A DNA stretch of 64,000 bases from Lumbricus terrestris (GCA_949752735.1 OX457050.1:38912510-38976509), one strand, 5' to 3'; counted from the stretch's first letter, positions 11,775 through 23,185 are shown. Notes: generated from the letters alone by a model not told the origin. Numbers and translations: made by a program.

Positions 11775-13222
11775 TGTAGCGTTTTGGGAAAAGCTACAAA
11801 ATTATACTTATTTTTATCCATGTTGGCCATAACGGTTAATTAACTCTATGCTGCACCAGAGCGAGGCTGCAGACATTACGCCAGCATGACGTGTGACCTT
11901 TTGGATGACGTGGCGAAAGTGTGGGCGCAGCTGATTGGCCAAGAGCGGCACGTGATCTAAAACAGCGGTAAAAGGTCGCTTCCGATTGGCTGTTGGGCAA
12001 ATCTAGGTCAGTAGGACGAAGAGACGCAAAGAGGGTGAAAACGGACGAGAAAGACTAGGCCATCTTTTTGAATAGAAATTCGTTTAAAACTAAGTTTCGG
12101 GCATCTAAATTAATAAGGAAGTCAACTAAATTAATAGATAATAAAGTAAACGACCGCTGGTCGCCTCCGGTGGAAGGAGAACGTCGAAATAAGCAAAACC
12201 GCTTAGGAATCAGGGAAGTAGAAATAAATTAAAGTGTAGCGTGCTGAATCTGTAAATGAATGAATGTTTAAAATGGCCGGAACGCATTGATATAGATTAT
12301 ATAGCGCATTACAGGTAGAGCGAAGGATAAATTAGCGCTTGTGTTAAGAAGCGTGAATATATTGAAAGAGTTGCTAGAAGTAGCCTTGCGATATAACTGT
12401 TGCTGTGGTCGTGGTAAATTAGTGCAAAGTGTTGATGTTAATTCGTTGCTTTCGTGTAACTGATTAATAGCGTGATTTGACCTTCTGCAGTAGTTAAGGA
12501 AATAAGAACTGAACTGATAGTCTAGTTATATGCAGGAGCATAAAGGATAGGTATCAAGTAATGCAAAGTGTGTAATAACCAGCCATAAATGCTGTGTAGT
12601 GTTAGGAATACTTTGTGTTGAACTGATAAGTATTATAGGCAGAATTGTATTTGCACAGGTTGCTGCCAATTGTATATTAATTAAGTAGTGTTGCAAGAAT
12701 AAATAAAGTGTTGCATATTGAACTAGAATTGAAGGTGATTCACTGACTGACTTGCAATTAGTTGTAAAACCGAATAATCCCATGTCTCGTGCCAGCTCTT
12801 TGAGGGGCGACGCCCTAGAGGAATCGGATGATTCGGAGGGAGGGCGGACAGTCAGTAGTGATGAGAGATTGATAGAGCGCCAGATATATCCAGCCAAATA
12901 CTCTCCGCCACCTCTTCAGGAGTTCGAGTCCCTTTCGCCCAAAGCTGCCGTGGGGATAACGAACTCAGACGAGCACCGGAAAGAGGGTGCTGTCGCGCGT
13001 CGACAAACCGCCGCGGAGACATGTCCTGTAGGCCCTGGTACCCATGAAAGAAGAGAATTTGGACGTTCCTCCCTGTCGTTCACACTTGAGGTTCCCGTAG
13101 GTGGTTCCCTGTCGCCCCGGCAGTACGCCGCCACACTAGGGGAGGGGGGCGAAAGTAAGCGAGTAAGTGGGGCATCCCTTGCAAGCGCTTCCGGTCCCCT
13201 AGCGGTTAGGGCGGGCGTAACA
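11775..13222 (+). repeat. 3' LTR
   Basis: Second copy of the 1448-bp LTR, offset from the first by 6711 bp throughout with no indel noticed. It is followed by target duplication CAAG and then channel-gene sequence. Confidence 0.93.
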
Positions 13223-13357
13223 CAAGCAACACAATTTTACCTACTCAGCTTATCATCGTGTTTAAATTTTGTCTTATCTTTCATGCAGTCTTCATAAACA
13301 TTGTGTTCTGATATTGTAGCTTTTGCTCAGCTTCCAATTTGATTAAAAATGTTTCAG

Positions 13358-13515
13358 GTGGTGAAGTTCGTGACTTTGCTGATATCCGTTTTCCACCCTT
13401 TTGGGATTTAGAATTTGGAGAAAGTTTCAAGGTTATAGACTTTTCCCAGTTAGATTTCGACTGGGAGTTATTTTATAATCATATATTCACTAAAATGGAG
13501 GACATGATGCTCCAG
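13358..13515 (+). pseudogene. DEG/ENaC channel exon 2, arm A copy
   Basis: A 158-bp open exon between TTTCAG and GTAAGT, phase 1 in and phase 0 out. It ends ...DWELFYNHIFTKMEDMMLQ, the extracellular segment that precedes the first conserved Cys in DEG/ENaC channels. It is equal in length to copy B exon 2 (39065-39222, minus). The differences include V/A, L/F and E/D changes but no stop or indel. In this window it has only exon 4 as a same-strand partner. Exons 5-7 are absent downstream and any exon 1 would lie before position 1, so I call it an orphan gene fragment, though a live gene extending out of the window is possible. Confidence 0.7.
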
Positions 13516-14489
13516 GTAAGTTCATAGATTGTTTTGCCGCAAAGCATAAAACAGCGAAATGTTCTGTATCACACTTCAATAATTTAATGAGTGTGAAACA
13601 ACAAACTATTCGTAATCCTAATCGTTATTGTGATCTTCAAATTTCAAAAGCGCCGCTCGACAGCCAAGTGCGGGGCATCAGTTTATTCACGAGCATTGTG
13701 TATTAGGGTGGAGTGAAAAAATGGGAAATTTTTTTCTCGAATTTCCAATTCAATAGTGATCAAAAGTTGCCTATGGTAACACAGAATTGCTACAAAAAAT
13801 TTGACCTTCCTATGTTGACGTCTTCTGCCCTCTACCGGACGATTTAAGGACCCCATATTGATTTTCAGTACTGTCATGCATTTTTAGACAAGGCTTGGAA
13901 TCTGAAAATTGCACTGTTAGAAGCAAATCATGTAACAATTTGCTAACTGGTGTTTCTAGACTAATTTGACCCTCCTGAAAACGAAAATCGCGGTTAGCAA
14001 GCTGGATTTTTAGCGGTTCCGTGTGAAAACAAGATGGCGGACAAAATGGCTAACCAATTGCTTCAAATGAGTAAAAGTAAAGTAGGCCTAGTGTATGTGA
14101 TAGGAACACGGTTTTAGACTCTAAATTAAGATTATAGGGTTCAAGGAATGCAACGGAATCAAAAACATATATGTAGAATAGGCCTACGCTTTGGAATTAA
14201 TCTTATATATTAAAAATCACTTAACAGCATAGAACAATATTTTAGTGTTCGTTCGGGAATCTGCCTTGCAATTCGGACATCATAAAGAAGATAAAAACTG
14301 ATCAGGGATTTTGCTTATCATTCAATCCAGGTAATCATTTATTAGCAATTCGAACACTCCGTTTTAGTTAGGCCTAATGCTGATTGGACAAATTTAATCG
14401 TAATCGCGTAAACTCGAAATTTCTAAAGCGCTACTCGAAAGCCAAGCGCGAGACAGATTATTCACAAGCGCTGCGTTGAATCAGAAGGG

Positions 14490-14893
14490 GGTAGCGTTCT
14501 ATAATGACTCGGTAATAGTTCTATAGTGACTCGGTAGAAAACGTTGCAGCGTTGATATCTTTAATAAATCCAACTTCTAGTTTGCCGAGAATCCTTTTAA
14601 TCGATCCAGCTTCTCTTTAGGCAAGAATTTGTTCGATAAATCCCGCTTCTATCTCGTCAGCAAATATTTTTCATCCATTTTTTATTGAAAATTATTGTTC
14701 ATCAATCCAGCTTCAATTTCAGCAGAATGACTGCACTAACCCTAAAACTAACCCTAACCGGCCCTCACGACGCCTAACCTGAGCCCTAACCGACCCTCAC
14801 GCGCAAAATCCCGGTTCTATTTCGTGAGGAAATATTTTTCATCGAATTTATAAGAAAACGGTACTTGCTACCGAGTCATTATAGAACGATACC
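14490..14893. mobile_element. TU-like foldback element (arm A)
   Basis: The termini GGTAGCGTTCTATAATGACT and its near-complement at the right end are bounded by the 8-bp duplication CAGAAGGG (14482-14489 and 14894-14901). A related unoccupied sequence occurs near 51370. The left arm holds two copies of a unit of about 20 bp (TTCTATARTGACTCGGTA). The interior has degenerate ATCCAGCTTC-type repeats and a patch of CCCTAA-like words. No coding capacity. Confidence 0.85.
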
Positions 14894-15196
14894 CAGAAGG
14901 GGTTGTCCGTGAGAGTAGTGTGTGGTGGTACAGGTCGAGTAATTTAGCGATGGACTCGCTTAGATTGTTCTTATAATGATGTTCCCGCAGTGCGTTTGCA
15001 TGAGTTTCAATAAACTAGCCTACAGTCTTATGGTTGATTTGTCAATAAAAATCTATTTTGAGTTTAAAATAAGGTTGTTCTCAAACGGCACTTAGTAGGA
15101 TAGGCTATAACTTACATACAATCATGGCCAGATGCAAGGTCGTAGCTAGGGGTGTTTTGGGTGCTTGAACACCCCCAAAATGATATAGGCAAATGT

Positions 15197-15437
15197 GGGG
15201 CGCGGTGGTGTAGTGGTGGCATCGTTTGTATGTGCACTTGTTATAGCGCCCCTTCAAGCTCACTCTACTCAGAGGCGCTCCCGAATGCAGAACGGACACT
15301 GCATCGGAGTTTCACGCCGAAGCGCTGAGCAATTGTGAGTGAAGGACCTGCCCAAGGTCCTTACGCGGCGAGGTGGATTCGAACCTCGAACCTTCCGGCT
15401 TCAAGGCAACGACGCCACCACTACACCACCGCGCCCC
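15197..15437 (-). mobile_element. tRNA-derived SINE with inverted second head
   Basis: Read on minus, it starts GGGGCGCGGTGGTGTAGTGG (A-box like) and carries a perfect B box GGTTCGAATCC (15375-15385). The body includes CTTCACTCACAATTGCT and the tail GGGAGCGCCTCTGAGTAG. The left end, read on plus, is again GGGGCGCGGTGGTGTAGTGG, so heads face outward at both ends. A same-family copy lies at 51736-51885 (plus). Confidence 0.8.
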
Positions 15438-15488
15438 GTTGCCTTGACGCCGGAAGGCTTGAGGTTGGGTAGTTCTAAAAATTCCTTT

Positions 15489-15727
15489 AAAACAGTCCTG
15501 AATAAAATCCTGACTGCGGTCTTGGCTATATACATGTAGTATCTAACATATTTGATGCGCTATAATGTCTGAGACATTCAGATCTTGTACAAGTTTCTTG
15601 TAAATTTAAAACAGCCCTGAATAAAATCCTGACTGCGGTCTTGGCTATATACATGTAGTATCTAACATATTTGATGCGCTTCAATGTCTGAGATATTCAA
15701 ATCTTGAACGAGTTTCTTGTAAATTTA
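15489..15727 (+). repeat. 119-bp tandem duplication in arm A
   Basis: Two nearly identical units beginning AAAACAG(T/C)CCTGAATAAAAT lie just upstream of channel exon 4. Copy B (about 31715-31810, minus) has a single unit, so the duplication is specific to arm A. Confidence 0.85.
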
Positions 15728-15735
15728 AGCTACAG

Positions 15736-15842
15736 CAAATTACGTTACAACAAATCCTGGAGCCACTAATGGACTTCGTCTGGTGTTGTGGACGAATCAA
15801 TCTGATTGCTACCTTACTGTCTCTCCAGCTGCTGGATTCAGG
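15736..15842 (+). pseudogene. DEG/ENaC channel exon 4, arm A copy
   Basis: A 107-bp open exon between CTACAG and GTAAGC. It encodes NGLRLVLWTNQSDCYLTVSP and ends AAGFR, corresponding to the DEG/ENaC extracellular stretch just before the LHDPRDQP segment. It has the same length and phases as copy B exon 4 (31583-31689). It is intact but lacks a downstream exon 5, because arm A ends near 18800, shortly before that exon. Probably an orphan. Confidence 0.7.
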
Positions 15843-16176
15843 GTAAGCCTTTCATTGCTTCCATGCAAATGTGGTTTAAAACTACTCTGCTCTTTATAAG
15901 GAAGTCTGAGTCTGTACCAAATGGGGATAAAGTAGGAGGTTCCGCGATGAGCTCGCAACCCACCCGGATATGAAATGTTTGTGACAGGAACAACGAAACA
16001 ATTAATTATGCTGTAGACAATTATATGTTGAGATGTTGAGATGAGGGGACAAATAGACAGATTGAGGACCATGGATAATTATGGCAGATGATAATTTTAT
16101 CACTCTGTTAGCAGTCTGAAGTGATTGGGGGGATCAGTAAAGCAGGCAACAACCGGGATTTGCATATAGGCCTACT

Positions 16177-18415
16177 GGTTCCATGACAATTCGGCGACAG
16201 ACAATTCGGCGACAGACAATTCGGCGACAGACAATTCGGCGCCCAGACAATTCGGCGACAGACAGTTTGGCGCCAGCATTTAAATTTATTAAAAAATAGC
16301 GCATTTAAGCAAGAACAGTAGTTGTCTAATAGCTGTTTTTGAAGATTTTCCCGCCAAAACCTAGGGCTGGTCTTGAAGATTTTGTTGGTAATAGCTGTTT
16401 TTGAAGATTTTCCCGCCAAAACCTAGCGCTGGTCTTGAAGATTTTGGTACTACAAGCTGCCCATAGAGATTTCACGTGGCCTAATTAATATTCATGCTAT
16501 GACGGCATAATTGCTGAACTTTCTAGAAGTTGTATGTGTGTATGTCTGTCTGTTTGTCTGTCTGTCTGTTTGTGTCTGTCTCTGTGTATACGTAACTGAC
16601 TAAGCAGCCTTTAATGGCACGCCTAATTAATATTCATGATGTGACGTCATTTGCGACAAGCTAGTGGAATGTGTTAGAAAACGTATGGCTTTTTGTCTGA
16701 CTGACTGTGTGTACACCTAACTGACTAAGCAGCCTTTAATGGTATGCCTAATTAATATTCATGATGTGACGTCACCATGCTAGAAGCTTCGACATCTGTG
16801 GAGAATTTCTATTGGACTGTACTTGTTGATCTTTGCGTGTGTGACTGTCATTATACACGCATTAGACAGATGACAAAGTTAACATTATTCGTGTCCGTCA
16901 ATTCGTTCAACCCAACCGTTCTTGCATTGCATTAATTTAAAATAGAGCTAAGAATTGACAATCTTACCTTTTGTCCATTCCTTCACGCATATAGGGCAAT
17001 CTTCATTCTATGCGTAACTAATATATGAGCTACATAAACCTTTATTCACACTTCGGATAGGTAATAGCGCAAAGCAGCCAGCGACGATATTTCTTAAAAT
17101 TTAAGCGCATTCATCCCTGCGTTGTAAGAAGATCCATTAGCAGCACATCCCTCCTTTATGCAGACTTGAAAACTGACACAGACAGATAGCAAACAAAGTC
17201 TTCATTGGCCCGAGCGGCGCTAGTGGCGGCGGCGTTTCCTTCTCGGGGACGGCGGCGGTTCTTGCGATCTTGGTCCGATCCACCTTGTGACGAGAAATCC
17301 ACACGATTGCGCGCAATGGAAGTGCGTGAAAACTGTGAAACGATGAGTATGAGTTGAAGCTGCGCGCAATCGTATGAATTTCTCGTCACAAGGTGGATCG
17401 GATCAGATCGCTAGAACCGCCGCCGTCACCTGAGCTGGAAACGCCGCCGCCACTAGCGCCGCTCGAGCCAACTTGTCGCCCGTCCCAGCTATTACCAACA
17501 AAATCTTCAAGACCAGCCCTAGGTTTTGGCGGGAAAATCTTCAAAAACAGCTATTAGACAACTACTAAGAACATTTTCATCAATCCCGCTTCTATTTAAG
17601 TAAGAACATTTTCATCATTTAAGCAAGAACATTCTCATCAATCCAGCTTCCATTTAAGCGAGAATATTTTCATAAATCCAGCTTCTATTTAAGTAAGAAC
17701 ATTTTCATCAATCCAGATTCCATTTAAAAAGGAGCATTTTCATCATTCCAGCTTCCATTGAAGCAAGAACATTTTCATCAATCCCGCTTTCATTTAAGCA
17801 AGAACATTCTCATCAATCCAGCTTCCATTTAAGCGAGAACATTTTCATAAATCCAGCTTCCATTTAAGCAAGAACATTTTCATCAATCCCGCTTCCATTT
17901 AAGAAAGAACATTTTCATCAATCCCGCTTCCATTTAAGCTAGAACATTTACATCAATCCAGCTTCCATTTAAGAAAGAACATTTTCATCATTCCAGCTTC
18001 CATTTGAGAAATTGTCATAATTAGCTTCTTTAAGTACAACGGTCGTTGTTTTGTTTCAGACATTACATTTCTGTACTCCGTTTATATGATTTGCCATCCA
18101 TCTATGTGGGTAATTGCGGAGTTGGGGGTAATAGCGCGGGGGGGGGGGTAATGGCGGGGGGGCAATTGTCTTCGGGGGTTATGGCAGGGGTAATGGCAGG
18201 GGGGTAATTGGCCGGGGGTAATGTCCGGATACCGCTTAAAGTAATGTTCGTCATAAAACGGCGCGCGCAAACGGCGCCGAATTGTCTGTCGCCGAATTGT
18301 CTGGGCGCCGAATTGTCTGTCGCCGAATTGTCTGTCGCCGAATTGTCAGTCGCCGAATTGTCTGTCGCCGAATTGTCTGTCGCCGAATTGTCTGTCGCCG
18401 AATTGTCTTGTCACC
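16177..18415. mobile_element. Large TU-like foldback element with 15-bp tandem-repeat arms
   Basis: The left outer arm has about five copies of ACAATTCGGCGACAG; the right arm has about eight of its complement. The ends are GGT...ACC and the 9-bp duplication AGGCCTACT lies at 16168-16176 and 18416-18424. Nested inverted pairs lie inside: about 16319-16440 with 17483-17570, and 17200-17330 with 17360-17470. A tandem array of about 34 bp (ATCCAGCTTCCATTTAAGC...) fills 17570-18010. No ORF of note. Confidence 0.88.
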
Positions 18416-18424
18416 AGGCCTACT

Positions 18425-18800
18425 GCAGTCATTGACGCAGTGATTCTGCGAACAGCGTAGGACTGTCAGTCGATCCTGCCCTTACCTACCGGATAGCCTA
18501 AAGAAGGCATAGTGGTTGATGATTATACCTTCTCAAAGCCTATTCCTGTTCGTTCCATGTGTGCTGCTTTTTCCCAACTGAATTAATGCAACCCTGCATG
18601 CATGCATTTAACACAGAAAAACCTTTTGATGTGTAGTTTAGATCTTTATTCTGACAGATTCTTTATTATTTTGTTTGGTATTGGCGAATTATGAGTTCTC
18701 CTCAGATTAGTCAATTGCTTGGGTAATGATGTGATGTTTATTTCCAATCACATTGTCATTAACCTCCATTGTTAACGAGACTGTTCAAAAATATGCTTCA
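18425..18800 (+). repeat. End of inverted arm A (intron upstream of exon 5)
   Basis: This stretch matches, inverted, copy C at 62760-63040 and partly copy B at 29925-30075. The similarity stops about 25 bases before the point where exon 5 should begin, marking the inner breakpoint of arm A. Confidence 0.8.
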
Positions 18801-19306
18801 ACCCCCAGTCTTTCTTAGTGCCCCATAGTAAACTCTGTTTTTTACACCCTGATTCCAAGTTTATCAGAGGCCAACCCACTCAGTTATTTTTCCACAATTC
18901 TCACACTGCCTCCTCCTCCTCCATAAGTCCATGTGATTCTGTTTTGTTTGTTTGATTTTATGACATCTATTCACAACAATGGGTCCTTTTATTTATGTAA
19001 ACGACGCCTTTTGTTCATTGTACCACGCGCCCGAACGACACTACAAAGCCCATTGTATATTTGCTCAATGCCACACAAAAACCTAACAATGAATAACAGT
19101 AAACACCTATTCACCCAAACAGGTCAGCCAAACACACAGACAGCCACACGTACACAAAAACACAGAGACAGACAGTCAGACACAAGCACAAAAATTTATG
19201 ATTGTATCTCGGCACAGTATTAGCACATCTAATTTATATCACGACTAAGTGTCTCAGTCTTTCCTCAGTCTTCAGCTACATAATTATATTTATTCTTAAT
19301 TACAAA
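18801..19306. other. Unassigned stretch before the zinc-finger gene
   Basis: No gene or element recognised. The last part, next to the zinc-finger stop on the minus strand, contains A/T-rich words and is probably that gene's 3' untranslated region. Confidence 0.4.
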
Positions 19307-20410
19307 TCAGCAAAGATCAGCAAATAATTTGTCAACTGGAGAAAAGTGGTGGCTAGTACAATGCTCCAGAAATTCCTTCTCAATTTCAAACATTTCATCG
19401 CATATACAACATCCAAACGAATTTTCCACAAATGGTTTTACATCCTCAGGTGATTCGATGTTGTCAATGAAATCACATTCTCGATGACGACTTTTTGATA
19501 GTGTTATTCTCATTTCATTGCAGTCATGAGGCAATTTTCTTTGCATGCGTTCAAATGGTTTATCAATATCATCAGCACTGCACCGAATGAATGGAACAGA
19601 TAGATTAGCATTTGATTCATTTTCCAATTTATCATCCTTTCGCTGTATTAACTCATGGCATTTATGCTGTTTAGTTGAAGAACTGCCATTACAATAAAGT
19701 TCACTGCACATGTGTTGCATCTCATCTGTGTGAGTTTTGTGTTGATTTAGATCTATAAGTGATCCGCTTTCACCAACTTCACAAATGTATGGTCTTTCTC
19801 TAGTAAGGGTTCCCGTATGACGAGTTAGATCACTGCCTAACTTATATGACTTCTGACTTAACTGGCGCCTGCTTGGTTTCTCTCCAGGATGGATGCACAT
19901 GTGTCTTTTCAGATTACTACCTTGAGTAAATGATTTCTGACACAACTTACAATTGTATGGTTTCTCACCAGTATGGGTCCTCATGTGTTTTTTCAGAGTA
20001 CCACGGTCAGCAAATAATTTCTGACACAACTGACACTTGTATGGTTTCTCTCTGGTATGGATTCTCGTGTGTTTTTTCAGATTACCACCCTCTGTAAATG
20101 ATTTCTTACATATCTGACATTTGAATGGTTTCACGCCATTGTGAGTTCTCGTGTGTGCTTTCAGATGGCCACTTTGAGTAAATGATTTCTGACACACCTG
20201 ACATTGGTATGGTTTCTCCCCAGTGTGGATTTTCATGTGCCTTTTCAGATGACAACCTTCAGTAAATGACTTTTGACATACCTGACATTTGTATGCTTTC
20301 TCTCTAGTATGGGTTTCCATATTAAATTTTACTGTCAACCAAAGTAATTCAGATTTGTTTTTCCCACATAACTGACATTTGGAAAGGCTGCTTTCTAGTA
20401 CGTTTTTCAC
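19307..20410 (-). CDS. C2H2 zinc-finger protein (probably last exon)
   Basis: An open frame of 367 residues with five intact tandem C2H2 fingers at residues 42-62, 70-90, 98-118, 126-146 and 154-174, joined by TGEKP-type linkers (HTGEKP, HTREKP). A sixth finger (about 182-202) has lost its cysteines, and a partial seventh follows. A divergent region ends in a further finger, CCICDEMFEIEKEF...H...H. A degenerate finger precedes the array. Such proteins bind DNA in the nucleus. The frame stays open upstream of 20410 to about 20490 with no clear ATG, so the true start is probably in an upstream exon; the first internal ATG is at residue 31. It could also be a decaying family member. Confidence 0.7.
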   Translation of the reverse strand: MKNVLESSLSKCQLCGKNKSELLWLTVKFNMETHTREKAYKCQVCQKSFTEGCHLKRHMKIHTGEKPYQCQVCQKSFTQSGHLKAHTRTHNGVKPFKCQICKKSFTEGGNLKKHTRIHTREKPYKCQLCQKLFADRGTLKKHMRTHTGEKPYNCKLCQKSFTQGSNLKRHMCIHPGEKPSRRQLSQKSYKLGSDLTRHTGTLTRERPYICEVGESGSLIDLNQHKTHTDEMQHMCSELYCNGSSSTKQHKCHELIQRKDDKLENESNANLSVPFIRCSADDIDKPFERMQRKLPHDCNEMRITLSKSRHRECDFIDNIESPEDVKPFVENSFGCCICDEMFEIEKEFLEHCTSHHFSPVDKLFADLC

Positions 20411-20489
20411 TGCAGCTGTCAGATTTTCACAATGAGTATATGATTTTCCAAGTACGGTAACTAATGCAAATGCGGTTTTACAGAAAATG

Positions 20490-21320
20490 GATTTCTATGT
20501 CTTTCAGTAAAATTACCAGAATATGCAATTGGTTCTTAGCACAATTTGCATGTTTGTGGCATAAATAGTATCCATTTGAAAACAAATAATGCAAGTTGAA
20601 TATTATTTCTGATTCGGTGCATTGAAGTGTAACCTTTTTCAAGTTTCATTTCTCATTACAAACTCTTGTGTAACAAAGTAAACAATTGCCCTCACACGAA
20701 ACATGAATTCTTTTGGGTGATATATAAATTAATGTAGAATATCACACCCTGAAGTTCTTCAGTTGCAATGTTTACTGAGGAAGAAAGAATTAATGGTTCA
20801 AAATCTGCTGGCAAATATGTCCACTCCAACGTTGTCTTTGATGCAGATCAATGATTGTAGGTCTACTCAAATGACCACACTGAGATGTTCTAACATACAG
20901 CTGTTCATCTTCATGTACTTGCAAAAAAACTTGCAGCACCTATAATAATTAAGAAGAACATGAACATATTAGAAAGGGACTGTGTATCAAGATATAAAAA
21001 TTATTTTTTTTATCACTGCTCAAAATGGAATGATAATATCTGTTACATTAAGGTCAGAGTTATTTCTATTGTCATAATTATGGCAAATGCATTAATAGCA
21101 AGTATTGTTTAGTATTTCATGTCTCAATTATGTCAATAATTATATTATAGCTTCCTAGAAAACTGCAGTTTACATTGCTAAATTATCTTAATGTCTCCAG
21201 TGCCATACTTCATGTTGGTAAATAAGCAGTTTTAGAATGCCTTCCTCAACCCAGATTTCATTTAAGGAATAAATGCTTTTTAATTAATTTTTAATTAATG
21301 CTAATTGTGCTAAAACAAGA
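20490..21320. other. AT-rich stretch upstream of the zinc-finger frame
   Basis: No recognised exon or transposon. It could be promoter or intron of the zinc-finger gene. Confidence 0.35.
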
Positions 21321-21329
21321 AAATATTGC

Positions 21330-21560
21330 ATCAATCCAACTTTATTTAACCAGGAATTTCTCATCAATCCAACTTCTATCGATACAGGAATCTTTCCATC
21401 AAGTCAACTTCTATAAATGCAAAACACTTAATTGATTCAGCTCCATTGAGTCAAACCTTGTAATTCATTTGTGGTGGCTATGATGGAAAATATTGGACTT
21501 AAATGGAAGTTGGATTGACGAAAGAATATCTGTGCTAAAGTGTAGCTGAATTTATGGTAA
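21330..21560. repeat. Inverted pair of ATCCAACTTCTAT-type repeats
   Basis: Forward units (CATCAATCCAACTTCTAT) face reverse units (AAATGGAAGTTGGATTGACG), like the inner domain of the foldbacks nearby. Outer arms were not found, so this is a decayed foldback. Confidence 0.6.
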
Positions 21561-21871
21561 GAATATTTCTTGAACAGACTATCGATTGATAAAATGTTCG
21601 TTTTTTTAATTTAAAATTTATATGTACACCAAATGCGGATAGCAATTGGTATATTAAAGAATATACTTATCTTATCTTATCTTTTCATTTAATGAAAGAT
21701 AGATTGACGAGCAAACGTTAGGCTCTTGAAGGCGGCCACCTTGAACTTAAATCTTGTACTCCGGTGCCTGTCCACCTATCGTTCGAAGGCTATGTGCTCT
21801 ATGCTTCAGATTGCATGACTTTGAATTTCTTCTCACTTATCAATATCCAATACGATATTGTAGACATTTAA

Positions 21872-22846
21872 CCCTCAGGCTACCAAGCTTTTTTTGTAAC
21901 ACTGACTACCAAGGGGGGGGGGTGGTTACCACCCCCCTGGATTTTGGGTTTGGTTTGAGATATCATAACTTGTAATACACCATTGGATTCAGCATTCATT
22001 TCTGCACAAAATGGTATATTTATGTTTAGAAAATATGAAGGCACCTCGAAATTATGAATTTTTTACCATGGGTACCCGTCGATTCCACAAAATGTATGCT
22101 TACGCATGGGGAATATATTAGATTCTGTGTGTTTTATACATGATTTATATATAAAAAGTAGTTTACATATAATAAAGTCCAATATTCAACTATAAAAACT
22201 AGTAATAAGTCTGTTTTATGTTAAATAAAAACAAAAAAACATGTTTTAGCTGCTGAAAAACGTTTACGCACACATATCGGTTCGCGTTGCAAAAAAACCC
22301 AACATTTTTATACATTTTAATTTATTTTGAGCACTTCCGGTCATCAAATTTTAAATTATTTAGTACTAAAAAACAGCCCTAAATGCCCTCTACAGAATGG
22401 CATAGTTTATTTATATTAAAAAATAAATTATGGATAAGTTATAATAGAAAAAACATGACAATTTTATGAAAATAAAACACCTTTATATATATTTTAATTT
22501 ATTTTGAGCACTTCCGGTTGTCAAAAGACAACTCAATGAGCATGGAAATGTAGCCCCACATTCCCTCTATAGAATGGTATAATTTGTGTCTCTTAATATT
22601 AAGGGGCGGAAAAGTTACAGACGATATTCTAGGGGGGGGTGGTATCCACCCCCCCTGGTACCTTGGGTATATCGGGTGTAACTTTTGAACGGTAGGGGGC
22701 ATCATCAAAACTTTTAGCTCAAAATGTGTCCCAATGAACCCTCTACAGCTACCAATTTTTTCAAAATTTTATTCCAGACGGAACGCGTTTGATTTGCGAA
22801 AAACCTAGGGGGGGGTGGCAACCACCCCCCCTTGGTAGCCCGAGGG
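21872..22846. mobile_element. piggyBac-like non-autonomous element (TTAA)
   Basis: The ends are CCCTCAGGCTACCAAG and CTTGGTAGCCCGAGGG, inverted, and are flanked by TTAA on both sides (21868-21871, 22847-22850). TTAA targets and CCCT-type ends are the piggyBac signature. Inside are three G-run/C-run hairpins (GGGGGTGGTTACCACCCCC type) and a direct duplication of about 170 bp containing ATTTTGAGCACTTCCGGT. Noncoding. Confidence 0.85.
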
Positions 22847-22974
22847 TTAAGTAAGTCAGCTATGTATAACCTATCTTTTTACTGTAATAAAATAAATTTG
22901 ATTGGCGCAGGATAATTATTTTTTGACAATCCGGCAACTTTTGCACTAATCGTTCTTATTAATCAGGCAACTAT

Positions 22975-23185
22975 TTAAGCAAGAATTCATCTAATTTTAT
23001 CCAGCTTCTCTTTCCACAATCACTTTTTCTGAATCTATATTTAATTAACAATTATTCCTAATCAATCCAGCTCCAATTTTAGCGATATTGTTTTCATAAA
23101 TCCCACTTCTATTGGAGTAAAAATTATTTTCATCAATCCGATTTCTATTCAGCAAGAATTTTTTTGTCAATCCAACTTGTATGCC
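22975..23185 (+). repeat. Degenerate ATCCAGCTTC-type tandem repeats
   Basis: Several 35-45-bp units carrying TTATCCAGCTTCT, AATCCAGCTCCAAT and AATCCAACTTGTAT separated by AAGAAT...TTTTCAT. This is the same dispersed repeat found inside the foldbacks, here without visible outer arms. Confidence 0.65.

Larger units (their letters stand above)
5064..13222 (+). mobile_element. Full-length LTR retrotransposon lacking pol
   Basis: Two 1448-bp direct repeats (TGTAGCG...GTAACA) flank a 5263-bp interior with primer-binding site, one gag-protease ORF and a polypurine tract. The 4-bp duplication CAAG lies at 5060-5063 and 13223-13226. The unoccupied target is preserved in the inverted partner (CAAG at 39353-39356, read on minus), which proves a single insertion after the arms separated. 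A 4-bp duplication and the gag/protease type suggest a Ty3/gypsy relative. No RT, RNase H or integrase is visible, so mobility would need a partner element. Confidence 0.92.

Noticed and set aside
14738..14805. True telomeric or subtelomeric array
   Set aside because: Only a few interrupted CCCTAA words inside a transposon.
18275..18415. 15-bp direct repeats as a CRISPR or iteron array
   Set aside because: The same units recur inverted at 16.19-16.28 kb and the pair is bounded by a target duplication: foldback arms.
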